Shown here piece after piece: positions 1 through 5,439 of a stretch of DNA of 6,450 bases. A model generated the notes under the pieces. The model was not told where the DNA came from, did not search any database, and saw nothing but the letters and a program-made list of their open reading frames with translations. This stretch comes from Thioalkalivibrio nitratireducens. GTDB taxonomy: Bacteria; Pseudomonadota; Gammaproteobacteria; Ectothiorhodospirales; Ectothiorhodospiraceae. Every line of letters starts with the position of its first letter. Within the stretch, counting starts at the first letter, position 1. The stretch spans positions 1-6,450 of the forward strand of contig JAABSN010000189.1 of the NCBI GenBank assembly GCA_011390385.1, read 5' to 3'. Made by a program: the position numbers and the translations under genes.

Positions 1-21
1 TGTCGCTTTGGCGTGAAGGAA

Positions 22-57
22 CCCGTAGGGTGCCGTGAGGCGCAGCCGAACCGCACC
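22..57. repeat. REP-like hairpin repeat, copy 1
   Basis: This 36-bp unit recurs at 4177-4212 with a single mismatch (35 of 36 identical; the difference is at position 43, c here and a in the other copy). The core is an imperfect palindrome: GGTGC near 29-33 pairs with GCACC at 53-57 around a GAGGC/GCC centre, so it would fold as a hairpin in DNA or RNA. It begins 45 bp beyond the ntrC stop codon, a usual place for REP-type elements. Similar motifs built on GTAGGGTGC...GCACC are familiar dispersed repeats in bacterial genomes. There is no T-run after it on the ntrC strand, so I do not call it a terminator. Confidence 0.7.
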
Positions 58-101
58 AGGAAGGCTCCAGGCACACCGGGCATCGTGCGCCCGAATAGCG
101 A

Positions 102-1538
102 TCAGGGATTCTCGGTGCGGTCGAGATCGAGTTCCTGGATTTTCCGGGTCAGGGTGTTGCGACCCCAACCCAACAGGGCCGCGGCCTGCTGACGATGCCC
201 ATCGGTGGCCGCGAGTGCTTCGAGAATCAGCGTCCGCTCGAATTCCGGCTGCACCAGGGCCAGGACGTCGCGGGCACCACCCCGCCAATGTTCACGGGCG
301 CGCCGTGCGAGCTCGGTCGTCCAATCGCGCGTCGGGGTCACGGGCACGCTTCCGGTGGCCGGCGCCCTGGCGGGTTCGGCGCGTAACTCTGGCGGTAGGT
401 CCTCGAGGTGTACCTCCCGGCCCGAAGCCATGACGGTAAGCCAGCGGCAGGTATTCTCCAGCTGGCGCACGTTGCCGGGCCAGCGCATCGCCTGAAGTTC
501 GGTGATGACCTCGGGACGGATCGTCTTGGCATCGACTCCCAGATCGCGTGCGGCCTCGGCCATGAAATGCCGGATGAGGTGCGGGATATCCTCGGGACGC
601 TCACGCAACGCCGGGACCTGGATTCGAATCACGTTCAGCCGATGGAAAAGATCCTCCCGGAACAAGCCGGCGGCAACGCGATCCTCGAGATTCTGGTGTG
701 TCGCGGCGATGATGCGCACGTCGACCCGGATCGGTGTGTGCCCGCCCACCCGGTAAAATGTCCCGTCGGAGAGCACCCGCAACAACCGAGTCTGCAGGTC
801 GAAAGGCATGTCACCGATTTCGTCCAGGAACAATGTGCCACCGTCAGCCTGTTCGAACCGTCCCTTGCGGGCCTGGTTCGCGCCGGTAAACGCGCCTCGT
901 TCGTGACCGAAAAGCTCGCTTTCAAGTAGATCTTTGGGTATCGCCGCAGTGTTCAGTGCAATCAGCGGCTGCTGTGCACGTGGTGAGTGCTGATGCAGGG
1001 CCCTGGCCACCAGTTCCTTCCCGGTGCCCGATTCACCGTTGACAAGCACCGTGATATTAGAACGCGAAAGTCGCCCGATGGCCCTGAACAACTCCTGCAT
1101 CGCCGGGGCTTCGCCGATGATCGTTGTCGGGCGGGCTACGTCAGTTGCCCTCGCCCCTGCGCGCCGGTCGCGATGTGCCTGCAGCGCACGCTGGACCAGC
1201 CCCGCGGCTTCGTCGAGGTCGAACGGTTTCGGCAGATATTCAAAGGCCCCGGTCTGGTACGCCGATACCGCGCTTTCCAGATCCGAAAAGGCGGTCATGA
1301 TGATGACGGGGGGCGGATCCGGTCTTTCCCGTACTTGCGCGAGGAACTCCAGGCCATTGAGACCGGGCATCCGGATATCGGCGAGAATCACGTCAGGGTC
1401 ACCATCATCTTCCAGCGCGCTCCATGCCGCGTCCGCGGATTCGAAACCCCGGGCATCGAATCCGGCGCGGCTCAACGCTCGTTCCAGGACCCAGCGAATC
1501 GAGTCATCATCATCGATCACCCAGATGACAGCACTCAT
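102..1538 (-). CDS. ntrC: NtrC, sigma-54-dependent nitrogen response regulator
   Basis: The protein has 478 residues, the normal length for NtrC. An N-terminal receiver (about 1-120) carries the acidic pocket DDDD at 9-12, the phospho-acceptor Asp54 in [11 protein letters not shown], and Thr82 and Lys104. The central AAA+ domain (about 140-375) has Walker A GESGTGKE at 168-175, the sigma-54-contacting GAFTGA loop at 215-220, Walker B GGTLFLDE at 233-240, and [10 protein letters not shown] at 353-362. A Fis-type helix-turn-helix occupies about 435-472. The protein is phosphorylated by NtrB under nitrogen limitation, oligomerises on enhancer DNA and drives ATP-dependent opening of sigma-54 promoters such as those of glnA and glnK. 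Its ATG overlaps the ntrB stop (ATGA), so the two are translationally coupled. Domain order and the neighbouring kinase separate it from other NtrC-family activators. Confidence 0.97.
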   Translation of the reverse strand: MSAVIWVIDDDDSIRWVLERALSRAGFDARGFESADAAWSALEDDGDPDVILADIRMPGLNGLEFLAQVRERPDPPPVIIMTAFSDLESAVSAYQTGAFEYLPKPFDLDEAAGLVQRALQAHRDRRAGARATDVARPTTIIGEAPAMQELFRAIGRLSRSNITVLVNGESGTGKELVARALHQHSPRAQQPLIALNTAAIPKDLLESELFGHERGAFTGANQARKGRFEQADGGTLFLDEIGDMPFDLQTRLLRVLSDGTFYRVGGHTPIRVDVRIIAATHQNLEDRVAAGLFREDLFHRLNVIRIQVPALRERPEDIPHLIRHFMAEAARDLGVDAKTIRPEVITELQAMRWPGNVRQLENTCRWLTVMASGREVHLEDLPPELRAEPARAPATGSVPVTPTRDWTTELARRAREHWRGGARDVLALVQPEFERTLILEALAATDGHRQQAAALLGWGRNTLTRKIQELDLDRTENP

Positions 1539-2617
1539 GATGTATTCTCCAGCGGTAGCAGCACGTCAAAATCAGTGCGTCCCGGATGAGAATGGCACTC
1601 GATGAGACCGCTGTTCAGTTGAATCAGGCTTTGCGCGATCGGCAGCCCCAGGCCGGTTCCCGCCGCCCTGCCCGTGACCATGGGGAAGAAGATGCGTTCG
1701 CGGATCTCATCGGGGATTCCGGGTCCATTGTCACGGATGCGCAGACGCGCGACCAGGCGATACCGTTTCCCAGAGATCGTGTACTGGCGCAGAATCCGCG
1801 ACATCAGTTGGATCTCGCCGTGATCCCCCAGGGCCTGAATTGCGTTTTGCACCAGATTGAGGATCGCCTGCACCAGCATGTCACGGTCTGCCTCGATGTC
1901 CGGAATGCTCGGGTCGTAATCAGCGGTTACACGCAGACCCAGTGGCAGCTGCACGCTGACCAGACCACGTACATGCTCCATGACCTCGTGAAGATTCACC
2001 TTTTGGCGCCGGGGCAGATTGCTCGGTCCCAGCATGCGATCGACCAGGCTCCGAAGGCGATCCGCTTCCCGAATGATGATGCTGGTGTATTCACGCAGGC
2101 CCGGATCATCGAGTTCACCGGCCAATAGTTGGGCGGCACCGCGCAGCCCTCCAAGGGGGTTCTTGATCTCGTGTGCAAGACCGCGGGTTACAGCCCGGCT
2201 GATCGCCTGTTGCTGTCGGAGCTGATCCTCCTGGCTGATGCGTTGCTGGCGATCGATTGCCGTGAGTTCAAGGAGCAATCTTCCACTCGAATCATCCCCG
2301 TGCAGCGGTGAAATCACGAGATCGGCGAGGAATTCGGGGGCACGGAGCGGCTTCAGCCGGCGCGCTCGCAGTGTCACGGGCTGATCCCGCTGCAATGCCT
2401 GCTGCAGTTGCCCGCCGAGATGCCGGTCGAGACGCAACCAGTGTCCCAAGCGGCCCCCGACCACGCGTTCACGGCTCAGGCCGAGCAGGACCTCCGCGGC
2501 GCTGTTGATCGCGAGCAGCCGCAGGTTTTCGTCGGTCACCAGCACCGCAGTCGACAGATCGTCCAGCCACAGGCAGTCGGTTGGATTCGGGATCGCCGGT
2601 AGAGGATTGACTTTCAT
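1535..2617 (-). CDS. ntrB: NtrB, nitrogen-sensing histidine kinase/phosphatase
   Basis: This is a cytoplasmic kinase of 360 residues from the ATG at 2617, close to the family length of about 350. A PAS-like sensor lies at roughly 15-125. The H-box RGLAHEIKNPLGG puts the phosphorylated histidine at His149. The ATPase part shows the N-box NLVQNA (254-259), the G1 box DNGPG (296-300) and the G2 box GTGLGLPIA (320-328). There is no membrane segment, as expected for NtrB, whose kinase/phosphatase balance is set by PII (GlnB). The frame stays open to a GTG at 2716, but those 33 extra residues are unlike the start of NtrB and run across the predicted sigma-54 promoter, so I prefer 2617. No Shine-Dalgarno precedes that ATG. 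Its stop overlaps the ntrC start by 4 bp. Confidence 0.96.
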   Translation of the reverse strand: MKVNPLPAIPNPTDCLWLDDLSTAVLVTDENLRLLAINSAAEVLLGLSRERVVGGRLGHWLRLDRHLGGQLQQALQRDQPVTLRARRLKPLRAPEFLADLVISPLHGDDSSGRLLLELTAIDRQQRISQEDQLRQQQAISRAVTRGLAHEIKNPLGGLRGAAQLLAGELDDPGLREYTSIIIREADRLRSLVDRMLGPSNLPRRQKVNLHEVMEHVRGLVSVQLPLGLRVTADYDPSIPDIEADRDMLVQAILNLVQNAIQALGDHGEIQLMSRILRQYTISGKRYRLVARLRIRDNGPGIPDEIRERIFFPMVTGRAAGTGLGLPIAQSLIQLNSGLIECHSHPGRTDFDVLLPLENTS

Positions 2618-2629
2618 CGATACGTCGAA

Positions 2630-2645
2630 AGCAGGAATTGAGCCA
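2630..2645 (-). promoter_or_regulatory. Predicted sigma-54 (-24/-12) promoter of ntrBC
   Basis: Read on the minus strand the site is TGGCTCAATTCCTGCT. Set against the sigma-54 consensus TGGCACG-N4-TTGCW it keeps TGGC, the C at the sixth position, TGC and the final W, which is 9 of 12 defined positions. The invariant GG and GC are exactly 10 bp apart. Counting 12 bases past the GC gives a start site near 2619, only about two bases before the ntrB ATG. Two NtrC boxes lie upstream at the classic enhancer distance, which raises my confidence well above that for the motif alone. Confidence 0.68.
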
Positions 2646-2714
2646 GCCTTGCATCGGGGCCGGAGAGCCGGCCGCATCACCCAGACGGCGGGAGAAAGCC
2701 AGAGCAGCCCTGCC

Positions 2715-2723
2715 ACTATAGCA
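2715..2723 (-). promoter_or_regulatory. Possible extended -10 (sigma-70) element upstream of ntrB
   Basis: On the minus strand the sequence TGCTATAGT is a TGn extended -10 followed by TATAGT (5 of 6 to TATAAT). The expected -35 position holds CGGGTC, which does not match, but extended -10 promoters can work without one. The element overlaps the proximal NtrC box (2720-2736), so bound NtrC would be expected to block it, as described for sigma-70 promoters at the E. coli gln locus. The start site would fall near 2708, leaving a leader of about 90 nt. Confidence 0.35.
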
Positions 2724-2736
2724 CCAATTCAGTGCA
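2720..2736. promoter_or_regulatory. NtrC-binding site, proximal box
   Basis: The plus strand reads AGCACCAATTCAGTGCA, an interrupted palindrome GCAC-N7-GTGC centred at 2728. On the minus strand, TGCACTGAATTGGTGC is nearly the same as the known E. coli glnA NtrC site (GCACTATATTGGTGC type). It sits about 109 bp upstream of the predicted sigma-54 start site of ntrBC. Confidence 0.72.
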
Positions 2737-2751
2737 TGACCCGTACCCGCG

Positions 2752-2768
2752 TGCACCGTTGAAGTGCA
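2752..2768. promoter_or_regulatory. NtrC-binding site, distal box
   Basis: The 17 bases TGCACCGTTGAAGTGCA form a perfect TGCAC-N7-GTGCA palindrome centred at 2760. The symmetry extends outward to 8-bp arms (GCGTGCAC at 2749-2756 and GTGCACGC at 2764-2771). Its centre is 32 bp, three helical turns, from the proximal box, so two NtrC dimers would bind on the same DNA face. It lies near -141 from the predicted sigma-54 start. Confidence 0.75.
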
Positions 2769-2837
2769 CGCAATCGTCGTGGGGTCCGGGCGCCGGAATC
2801 TTCTACCGCACGGGTGTTTCCCATCAAGACGATTGAG

Positions 2838-3200
2838 TCACCATCGGAACAGGATCCATTGGGGTGGCACGAAATCCGGACCGAGTCCGCGGCGCCGGCT
2901 ATCCAGCGTGCCATCACCGGTTGTGTCGATCAGGTAATAAGGCGGCCCCCAACGGGGAATCACCTGCACCATGTAGAGACGCCCCTGAATCCGGTATTCC
3001 CGAACGATTCCGTCCGGCCGCTCGATCAGGGTGATGTCGGCCTCCTCCAGCATCTGCAGCTGGCGGGCCTGATCATCGATGACCGGTGGAGGAGCATCCT
3101 CGGGTATCTCGGGTGGTGGCGGAGGATCAGGCCAGCCGCCATCCTGCGCCATGCCAACGCTGCACAGGACCACCAGGGCTGTACCGATCATCCACCGCAT
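2838..3200 (-). CDS. DUF2782 family small exported protein
   Basis: This 120-residue protein starts with a signal peptide: MRWMIGTALVVLCSVGMAQ has a charged start, a hydrophobic core and a likely cleavage after GMA. A proline-rich linker follows (PDPPPPPEIPEDAPPPV, about 24-40). The compact C-terminal domain contains LIERPDGIVREYRIQGRLYMVQVIP, then GPPYYLIDTTGDGTLDSR, and ends in PPQWILFRW. That pattern is typical of DUF2782, a family of unknown function found mainly in gammaproteobacteria. It is probably periplasmic; there is no lipobox cysteine at the cleavage site. The ATG lies 2 bases after the stop of the upstream LOG-family gene, with GGAG 8 bases before it, so the pair is very likely cotranscribed. 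I know no defined role. Confidence 0.88.
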   Translation of the reverse strand: MRWMIGTALVVLCSVGMAQDGGWPDPPPPPEIPEDAPPPVIDDQARQLQMLEEADITLIERPDGIVREYRIQGRLYMVQVIPRWGPPYYLIDTTGDGTLDSRRRGLGPDFVPPQWILFRW

Positions 3201-3202
3201 GG

Positions 3203-3955
3203 TCAGAGCTCCATCAGACGTTGTTTTTCCTCGGCCGAGGGTTCAAAGCTGCGCGCTTCGTAATATTCGAAGATCGCGTCCACCGCGCCCTCGGGCGTAT
3301 CCACCACTGAGTATAGCGCCAAGTCTTCCGCGGATATGGTCCCGCGCGCCACCAGAGTATCCTCGAACCAGCGCAGCAACCCGCGCCAGAACTCGCTGCC
3401 CACCAGCACAATGGGGATACGGCGCGACTTCCCCGTCTGCACCAGAGTCAGGATCTCGGCAAGTTCATCCAGGGTTCCGAAACCGCCGGGCAGGACCACG
3501 TAGGCCGACGCATACTTCACGAACATCACCTTGCGCGCGAAAAAATGCCGGAATCCGAGCCCGATATCCTGGTAGGGGTTCGACTGCTGCTCGTGGGGCA
3601 GCTGGATATTCAGACCAACACTGGGAGATTTACCTGCAAATGCACCCTTGTTGGCCGCTTCCATGATTCCAGGGCCGCCGCCACTGACAACGGCAAAGCC
3701 AGAATCCGACAATTGCCGGGCCACGGCCTCAGCGAGTTCGTAATCGGGGTGGCCGGGCGGGATCCTCGCGGACCCGAAGATGCTGACCGAGGGCTTGATC
3801 CGGGCGAGGCGTTCAAAGCCCTCGACGAACTCGGCCATGATCTGGAAGATCTTCCAGCTTTCGCGGGTCAACTCGGAGTCATCAATCGGTGCGAGCCCGG
3901 GATGGTGCGCGCGCCCACTGCCGGTTCCGTGAATCTGGTTCTTCTCCTGGCTCAT
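3203..3955 (-). CDS. LOG-family (TIGR00730) nucleotide 5'-monophosphate phosphoribohydrolase
   Basis: The protein has 250 residues from the ATG at 3955 and a Rossmann-like fold. It shows the two family signatures: SGGGPGIMEAANKGA at 91-105 and LPGGFGTLDE at 155-164, the second giving the catalytic PGGxGT-x2-E motif. The conserved Arg-Lys pair is at 141-142. Members hydrolyse the N-glycosidic bond of nucleoside monophosphates, releasing base and ribose 5-phosphate. The plant LOG enzyme makes active cytokinin this way, while bacterial relatives often serve nucleotide salvage, and the substrate here cannot be read from sequence. The N-terminal 50 residues are a family-variable helical lead. An ATG further upstream (4102) lies inside the MITE-like repeat and is rejected as a start. 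DUF2782 follows after 2 bases. Confidence 0.92.
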   Translation of the reverse strand: MSQEKNQIHGTGSGRAHHPGLAPIDDSELTRESWKIFQIMAEFVEGFERLARIKPSVSIFGSARIPPGHPDYELAEAVARQLSDSGFAVVSGGGPGIMEAANKGAFAGKSPSVGLNIQLPHEQQSNPYQDIGLGFRHFFARKVMFVKYASAYVVLPGGFGTLDELAEILTLVQTGKSRRIPIVLVGSEFWRGLLRWFEDTLVARGTISAEDLALYSVVDTPEGAVDAIFEYYEARSFEPSAEEKQRLMEL

Positions 3956-4028
3956 GGTACAAGCGTACCCCCGTGAGGCGTCCGCGAACAGTCCCGGCAG
4001 ACTGGAGCGCAGAACCTTATGGGGGTCG

Positions 4029-4165
4029 CTAGGGAAACGCTGATGAATGCACTTGTCATTGCGAGCGAAGCGCGGCAATCCAAGCGGCGCACATGGAATC
4101 AATGCCTTATGGATCGCCGCGTCGCTGCGCTCCTCGCGATGACGAATTAATCAGCGTCTCCCTAG
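4029..4165. mobile_element. MITE-like palindromic element with IS5-type CTAG target duplication
   Basis: Inverted ends GGAAACGCTGAT (4033-4044) and ATCAGCGTCTCC (4150-4161) match at 11 of 12 positions. Both are flanked by CTAG (4029-4032 and 4162-4165), which fits the 4-bp YTAR target duplication of the IS5 group, whose ends also begin GGAA. Inside, an arm at 4055-4081 beginning GTCATTGCGAGCGAAGCG pairs imperfectly with 4111-4143, leaving a loop of about 29 bp, so the whole 129-bp element is one long imperfect palindrome. It cannot encode a transposase and would need one supplied in trans. GTCATTGCGAG-type palindromes are common dispersed repeats in many bacteria. The assignment to IS5 is inferred from ends and duplication only. 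Confidence 0.72.
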
Positions 4166-4176
4166 CGTGAAAGCTG

Positions 4177-4212
4177 CCCGTAGGGTGCCGTGAGGCGAAG
4201 CCGAACCGCACC
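4177..4212. repeat. REP-like hairpin repeat, copy 2
   Basis: It matches copy 1 (22-57) at 35 of 36 positions in the same orientation. Similarity continues leftward in patches: GCGTGAA occurs at 4165-4171 and at 11-17. It begins 12 bp after the right CTAG of the MITE-like element. The unit is a self-complementary hairpin bounded by GGTGC and GCACC. Confidence 0.72.
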
Positions 4213-4226
4213 GGGACCACGTCAGT

Positions 4227-4251
4227 CCTGACCCCAAGTTTTGGGGCCAGG
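4227..4251. repeat. Strong short inverted repeat (hairpin)
   Basis: CCTG-A-CCCCAA at 4227-4237 pairs with TTGGGG-C-CAGG at 4241-4251 around a 3-base loop. Ten of 11 stem positions are paired, with one A/C mismatch. Neither side is followed by a T-run and no gene is transcribed into it, so a terminator is unlikely. It could be another dispersed palindrome, a protein-binding site or a leftover end of a mobile element; I cannot decide. Confidence 0.5.
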
Positions 4252-4360
4252 AACGGCGCCATTCGCTGGGCTCATTCACACCCTGCATTTTTTATCGTCC
4301 CCAGGGGTACCCCGCGCCCCAGGGCATCATTGCCAGGCACGCGTCAACGTTCACGGTGTG

Positions 4361-4376
4361 CTTGACCAAGGTCAAG
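4361..4376. promoter_or_regulatory. FNR/Dnr/FixK-type binding site upstream of the response regulator
   Basis: CTTGACCAAGGTCAAG is a perfect palindrome with 7-bp arms around a 2-base centre. It contains TTGA-N6-TCAA, the half-site arrangement bound by the FNR-type branch of the CRP/FNR family (oxygen or nitric-oxide sensors such as FNR, FixK/Anr, Dnr/Nnr). Its centre lies about 68 bp before the ATG at 4437. An activator at -41.5 would place the start site near 4410, but I see no good -10 there. Which family member binds is not visible here. Confidence 0.55.
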
Positions 4377-4436
4377 GACAACCGGTGACGGGAAGCCGAA
4401 TCTTGGACGACGATTTCATGCCGAGTGGTTGTGACC

Positions 4437-5294
4437 ATGCCCCGATCGCACCAAGGCCCCCTGTTCCATTCCCATGCCCCCGGGTTCGCCGGGTCGGCAT
4501 CGGTGTCCCGGGTTCCGCGGCACCGACCACAGTCGCTGGATACGCTGGGTTCGCCGCGAACCGTTGTCGTGGATGACCATCCGCTGTTTCGGCGGGGTCT
4601 GCGGGATGTGATGGAACGTGGCGGTGGTTTCAGCGTGGTCGGCGAAGCGGGTTCGGGACGCGAAGCATTGGTTCTGATCCGGTCACTGCAGCCGGATCTC
4701 GTCTTGCTGGATATGCGGCTCGGCGACATGGACGCGGCCGACGCCCTGTCGCGCCTGCACGCGGACCGGGCCGAGACCCGCGTGGCGGTCGTGACCGCTT
4801 CGCGGGACCCTGTCGACATGCAGTCGGCGCTGCGTGCCGGTGCCGATGGGTATCTGCTGAAGACCGTGGAACCTCAGGTCCTGCTCGCGCAGCTGCGCCG
4901 TGTTCTGGCCGGCGAGCTGGTCCTTGCCGATGGCCTGGGCGAATCCCTGGCGCGCGCCATCCGCGACGACCGCCAATGCGGGGCTCTGGATCGAGCCGGA
5001 CTGACCGGCCGGGAACGGCAGATTCTGGAATGCATCGCTGGCGGGTATGGAAACCAGCGGATTGCAGTCGAACTCGGCATCGCGGAATCCACGGTGAAAG
5101 TGCACGTGAAACACCTGTTGAGAAAGCTGGGCGTTCGTTCCAGGGTGGAAGCCGCACTGTGGTGTCTGAACCAGGCCCGGCGCGCCGGACGCTCAGGACC
5201 GTCGACCGGTTCGCGTGGATTTCGACGGGTACAGATGGTAGAAGCTGCGCAGTGCCGGATGCCGGAAGACGAGGATCGCGGCAAGGTTGAGTAG
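4437..5294 (+). CDS. NarL/FixJ-type response regulator (orphan) with extended ends
   Basis: The 285-residue product from the ATG at 4437 is longer than the usual 210-220. A receiver domain begins near residue 41 (TVVVDDHPLFRRGL) with the acidic pair Asp46-Asp47, phospho-acceptor Asp92 in PDLVLLDMRLGD, Thr120 and Lys142 (GYLLKT). The LuxR-type helix-turn-helix (about 188-245) runs LTGRERQILECIAGGYGNQ, then AESTVKVHVKHLLRKLGV and RSRVEAALW, closely NarL-like. About 40 residues precede the receiver and about 40 follow the HTH, neither with a recognised fold. The last third of the C-terminal tail overlaps a leftward small gene. No kinase gene is adjacent, so its partner is unknown. GAGTGG 8 bases before 4437 may be the ribosome site; a GTG at 4425 is the alternative start. 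An FNR-type box lies upstream. Nitrate/nitrite signalling is suggested, not shown. Confidence 0.88.
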   Translation: MPRSHQGPLFHSHAPGFAGSASVSRVPRHRPQSLDTLGSPRTVVVDDHPLFRRGLRDVMERGGGFSVVGEAGSGREALVLIRSLQPDLVLLDMRLGDMDAADALSRLHADRAETRVAVVTASRDPVDMQSALRAGADGYLLKTVEPQVLLAQLRRVLAGELVLADGLGESLARAIRDDRQCGALDRAGLTGRERQILECIAGGYGNQRIAVELGIAESTVKVHVKHLLRKLGVRSRVEAALWCLNQARRAGRSGPSTGSRGFRRVQMVEAAQCRMPEDEDRGKVE

Positions 5295-5321
5295 CACGAT
5301 GGCGGTCAGGATGACGATCAT
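5193..5321 (-). CDS. Putative small single-pass membrane protein (42 aa)
   Basis: The reading starts MIVILTAIVLLNLAAILVF, an uninterrupted hydrophobic helix of about 19 residues, then a basic tail (RHPALRSFYHLYPSKSTRTGRRS) that would stay in the cytoplasm. Codon choice looks like a real gene: about 33 of 42 codons end in G or C, with ATC, GTC, CTG, GCC and TTC preferred. The opposite frame, the tail of the response regulator, is less biased (about 60%). AGGCGAG three bases before the ATG may serve as a ribosome site. The frame is open further upstream to an ATG at 5390, giving 65 residues. About 100 bp at its 3' end are antisense to the end of the response-regulator gene. I do not recognise the family, and short hydrophobic frames can arise by chance. 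Confidence 0.5.
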   Translation of the reverse strand: MIVILTAIVLLNLAAILVFRHPALRSFYHLYPSKSTRTGRRS

Positions 5322-5331
5322 CCGCTCGCCT

Positions 5332-5351
5332 GGAATCCCCGCCGCGATTCC
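5332..5351. repeat. Short inverted repeat between divergent genes
   Basis: GGAATC at 5332-5337 and GATTCC at 5346-5351 are perfect 6-bp arms with an 8-base spacer. They lie just upstream of the small membrane-protein start (5321) and about 90 bp before the YgbA-family gene, so the site could be an operator for either. An inverted repeat this short may also be chance. Confidence 0.25.
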
Positions 5352-5439
5352 TGGTCTTCCTGCCCTGGCTGCTGCGCCTTCATCGGGCATCCGGTGGCCG
5401 CAATCGGGGCTGGCGTGATCGACTCGAGGGCTCGCGGGA

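Larger units (their letters stand above)
3956..4436. other. Divergent intergenic region without a gene (481 bp)
   Basis: This gap separates the leftward LOG-family gene from the rightward response regulator. From left to right it holds about 75 bp of leader for the LOG gene, the MITE-like palindrome, a REP-like hairpin repeat, a second strong hairpin (4227-4251) and the FNR-type box. Short open frames cross it in several phases but none shows a recognisable protein or a convincing ribosome site. I could not find a good -35/-10 pair for either flanking gene. Confidence 0.75.

Noticed and set aside
408..929. Plus-strand open frames across the ntrC region, including 987-1605
   Set aside because: They are antisense to a protein with complete NtrC motifs, show no recognisable domain, and are the long shadow frames expected in GC-rich DNA.
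2618..2716. N-terminal extension of NtrB to the GTG at 2716
   Set aside because: The 33 extra residues do not resemble the start of NtrB and would put coding sequence across the sigma-54 promoter.
2749..2771. 8-bp-arm hairpin as a rho-independent terminator after the DUF2782 gene
   Set aside because: No T-run follows on either strand, and the core TGCAC-N7-GTGCA with a partner 32 bp away fits NtrC boxes far better.
3956..4102. N-terminal extension of the LOG-family protein to 4102
   Set aside because: The extension is encoded partly by the MITE-like repeat; the ATG at 3955 gives the normal family length.
4336..4352. Possible sigma-54 promoter (GGCACG-like) upstream of the response regulator
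   Set aside because: The -24-like half is present but the matching GC 10 bp after the GG is missing (CG instead).
4241..4576. Open frame on the plus strand upstream of and into the response regulator
   Set aside because: It crosses the hairpin and FNR-type box and then runs out of frame through the regulator; no domain or ribosome site.
4630..5157. Minus-strand open frames (also 4683-5114, 4874-5284) under the response regulator
   Set aside because: They are antisense to conserved receiver and helix-turn-helix sequence, with low-complexity Arg/Pro/Ala-rich products.
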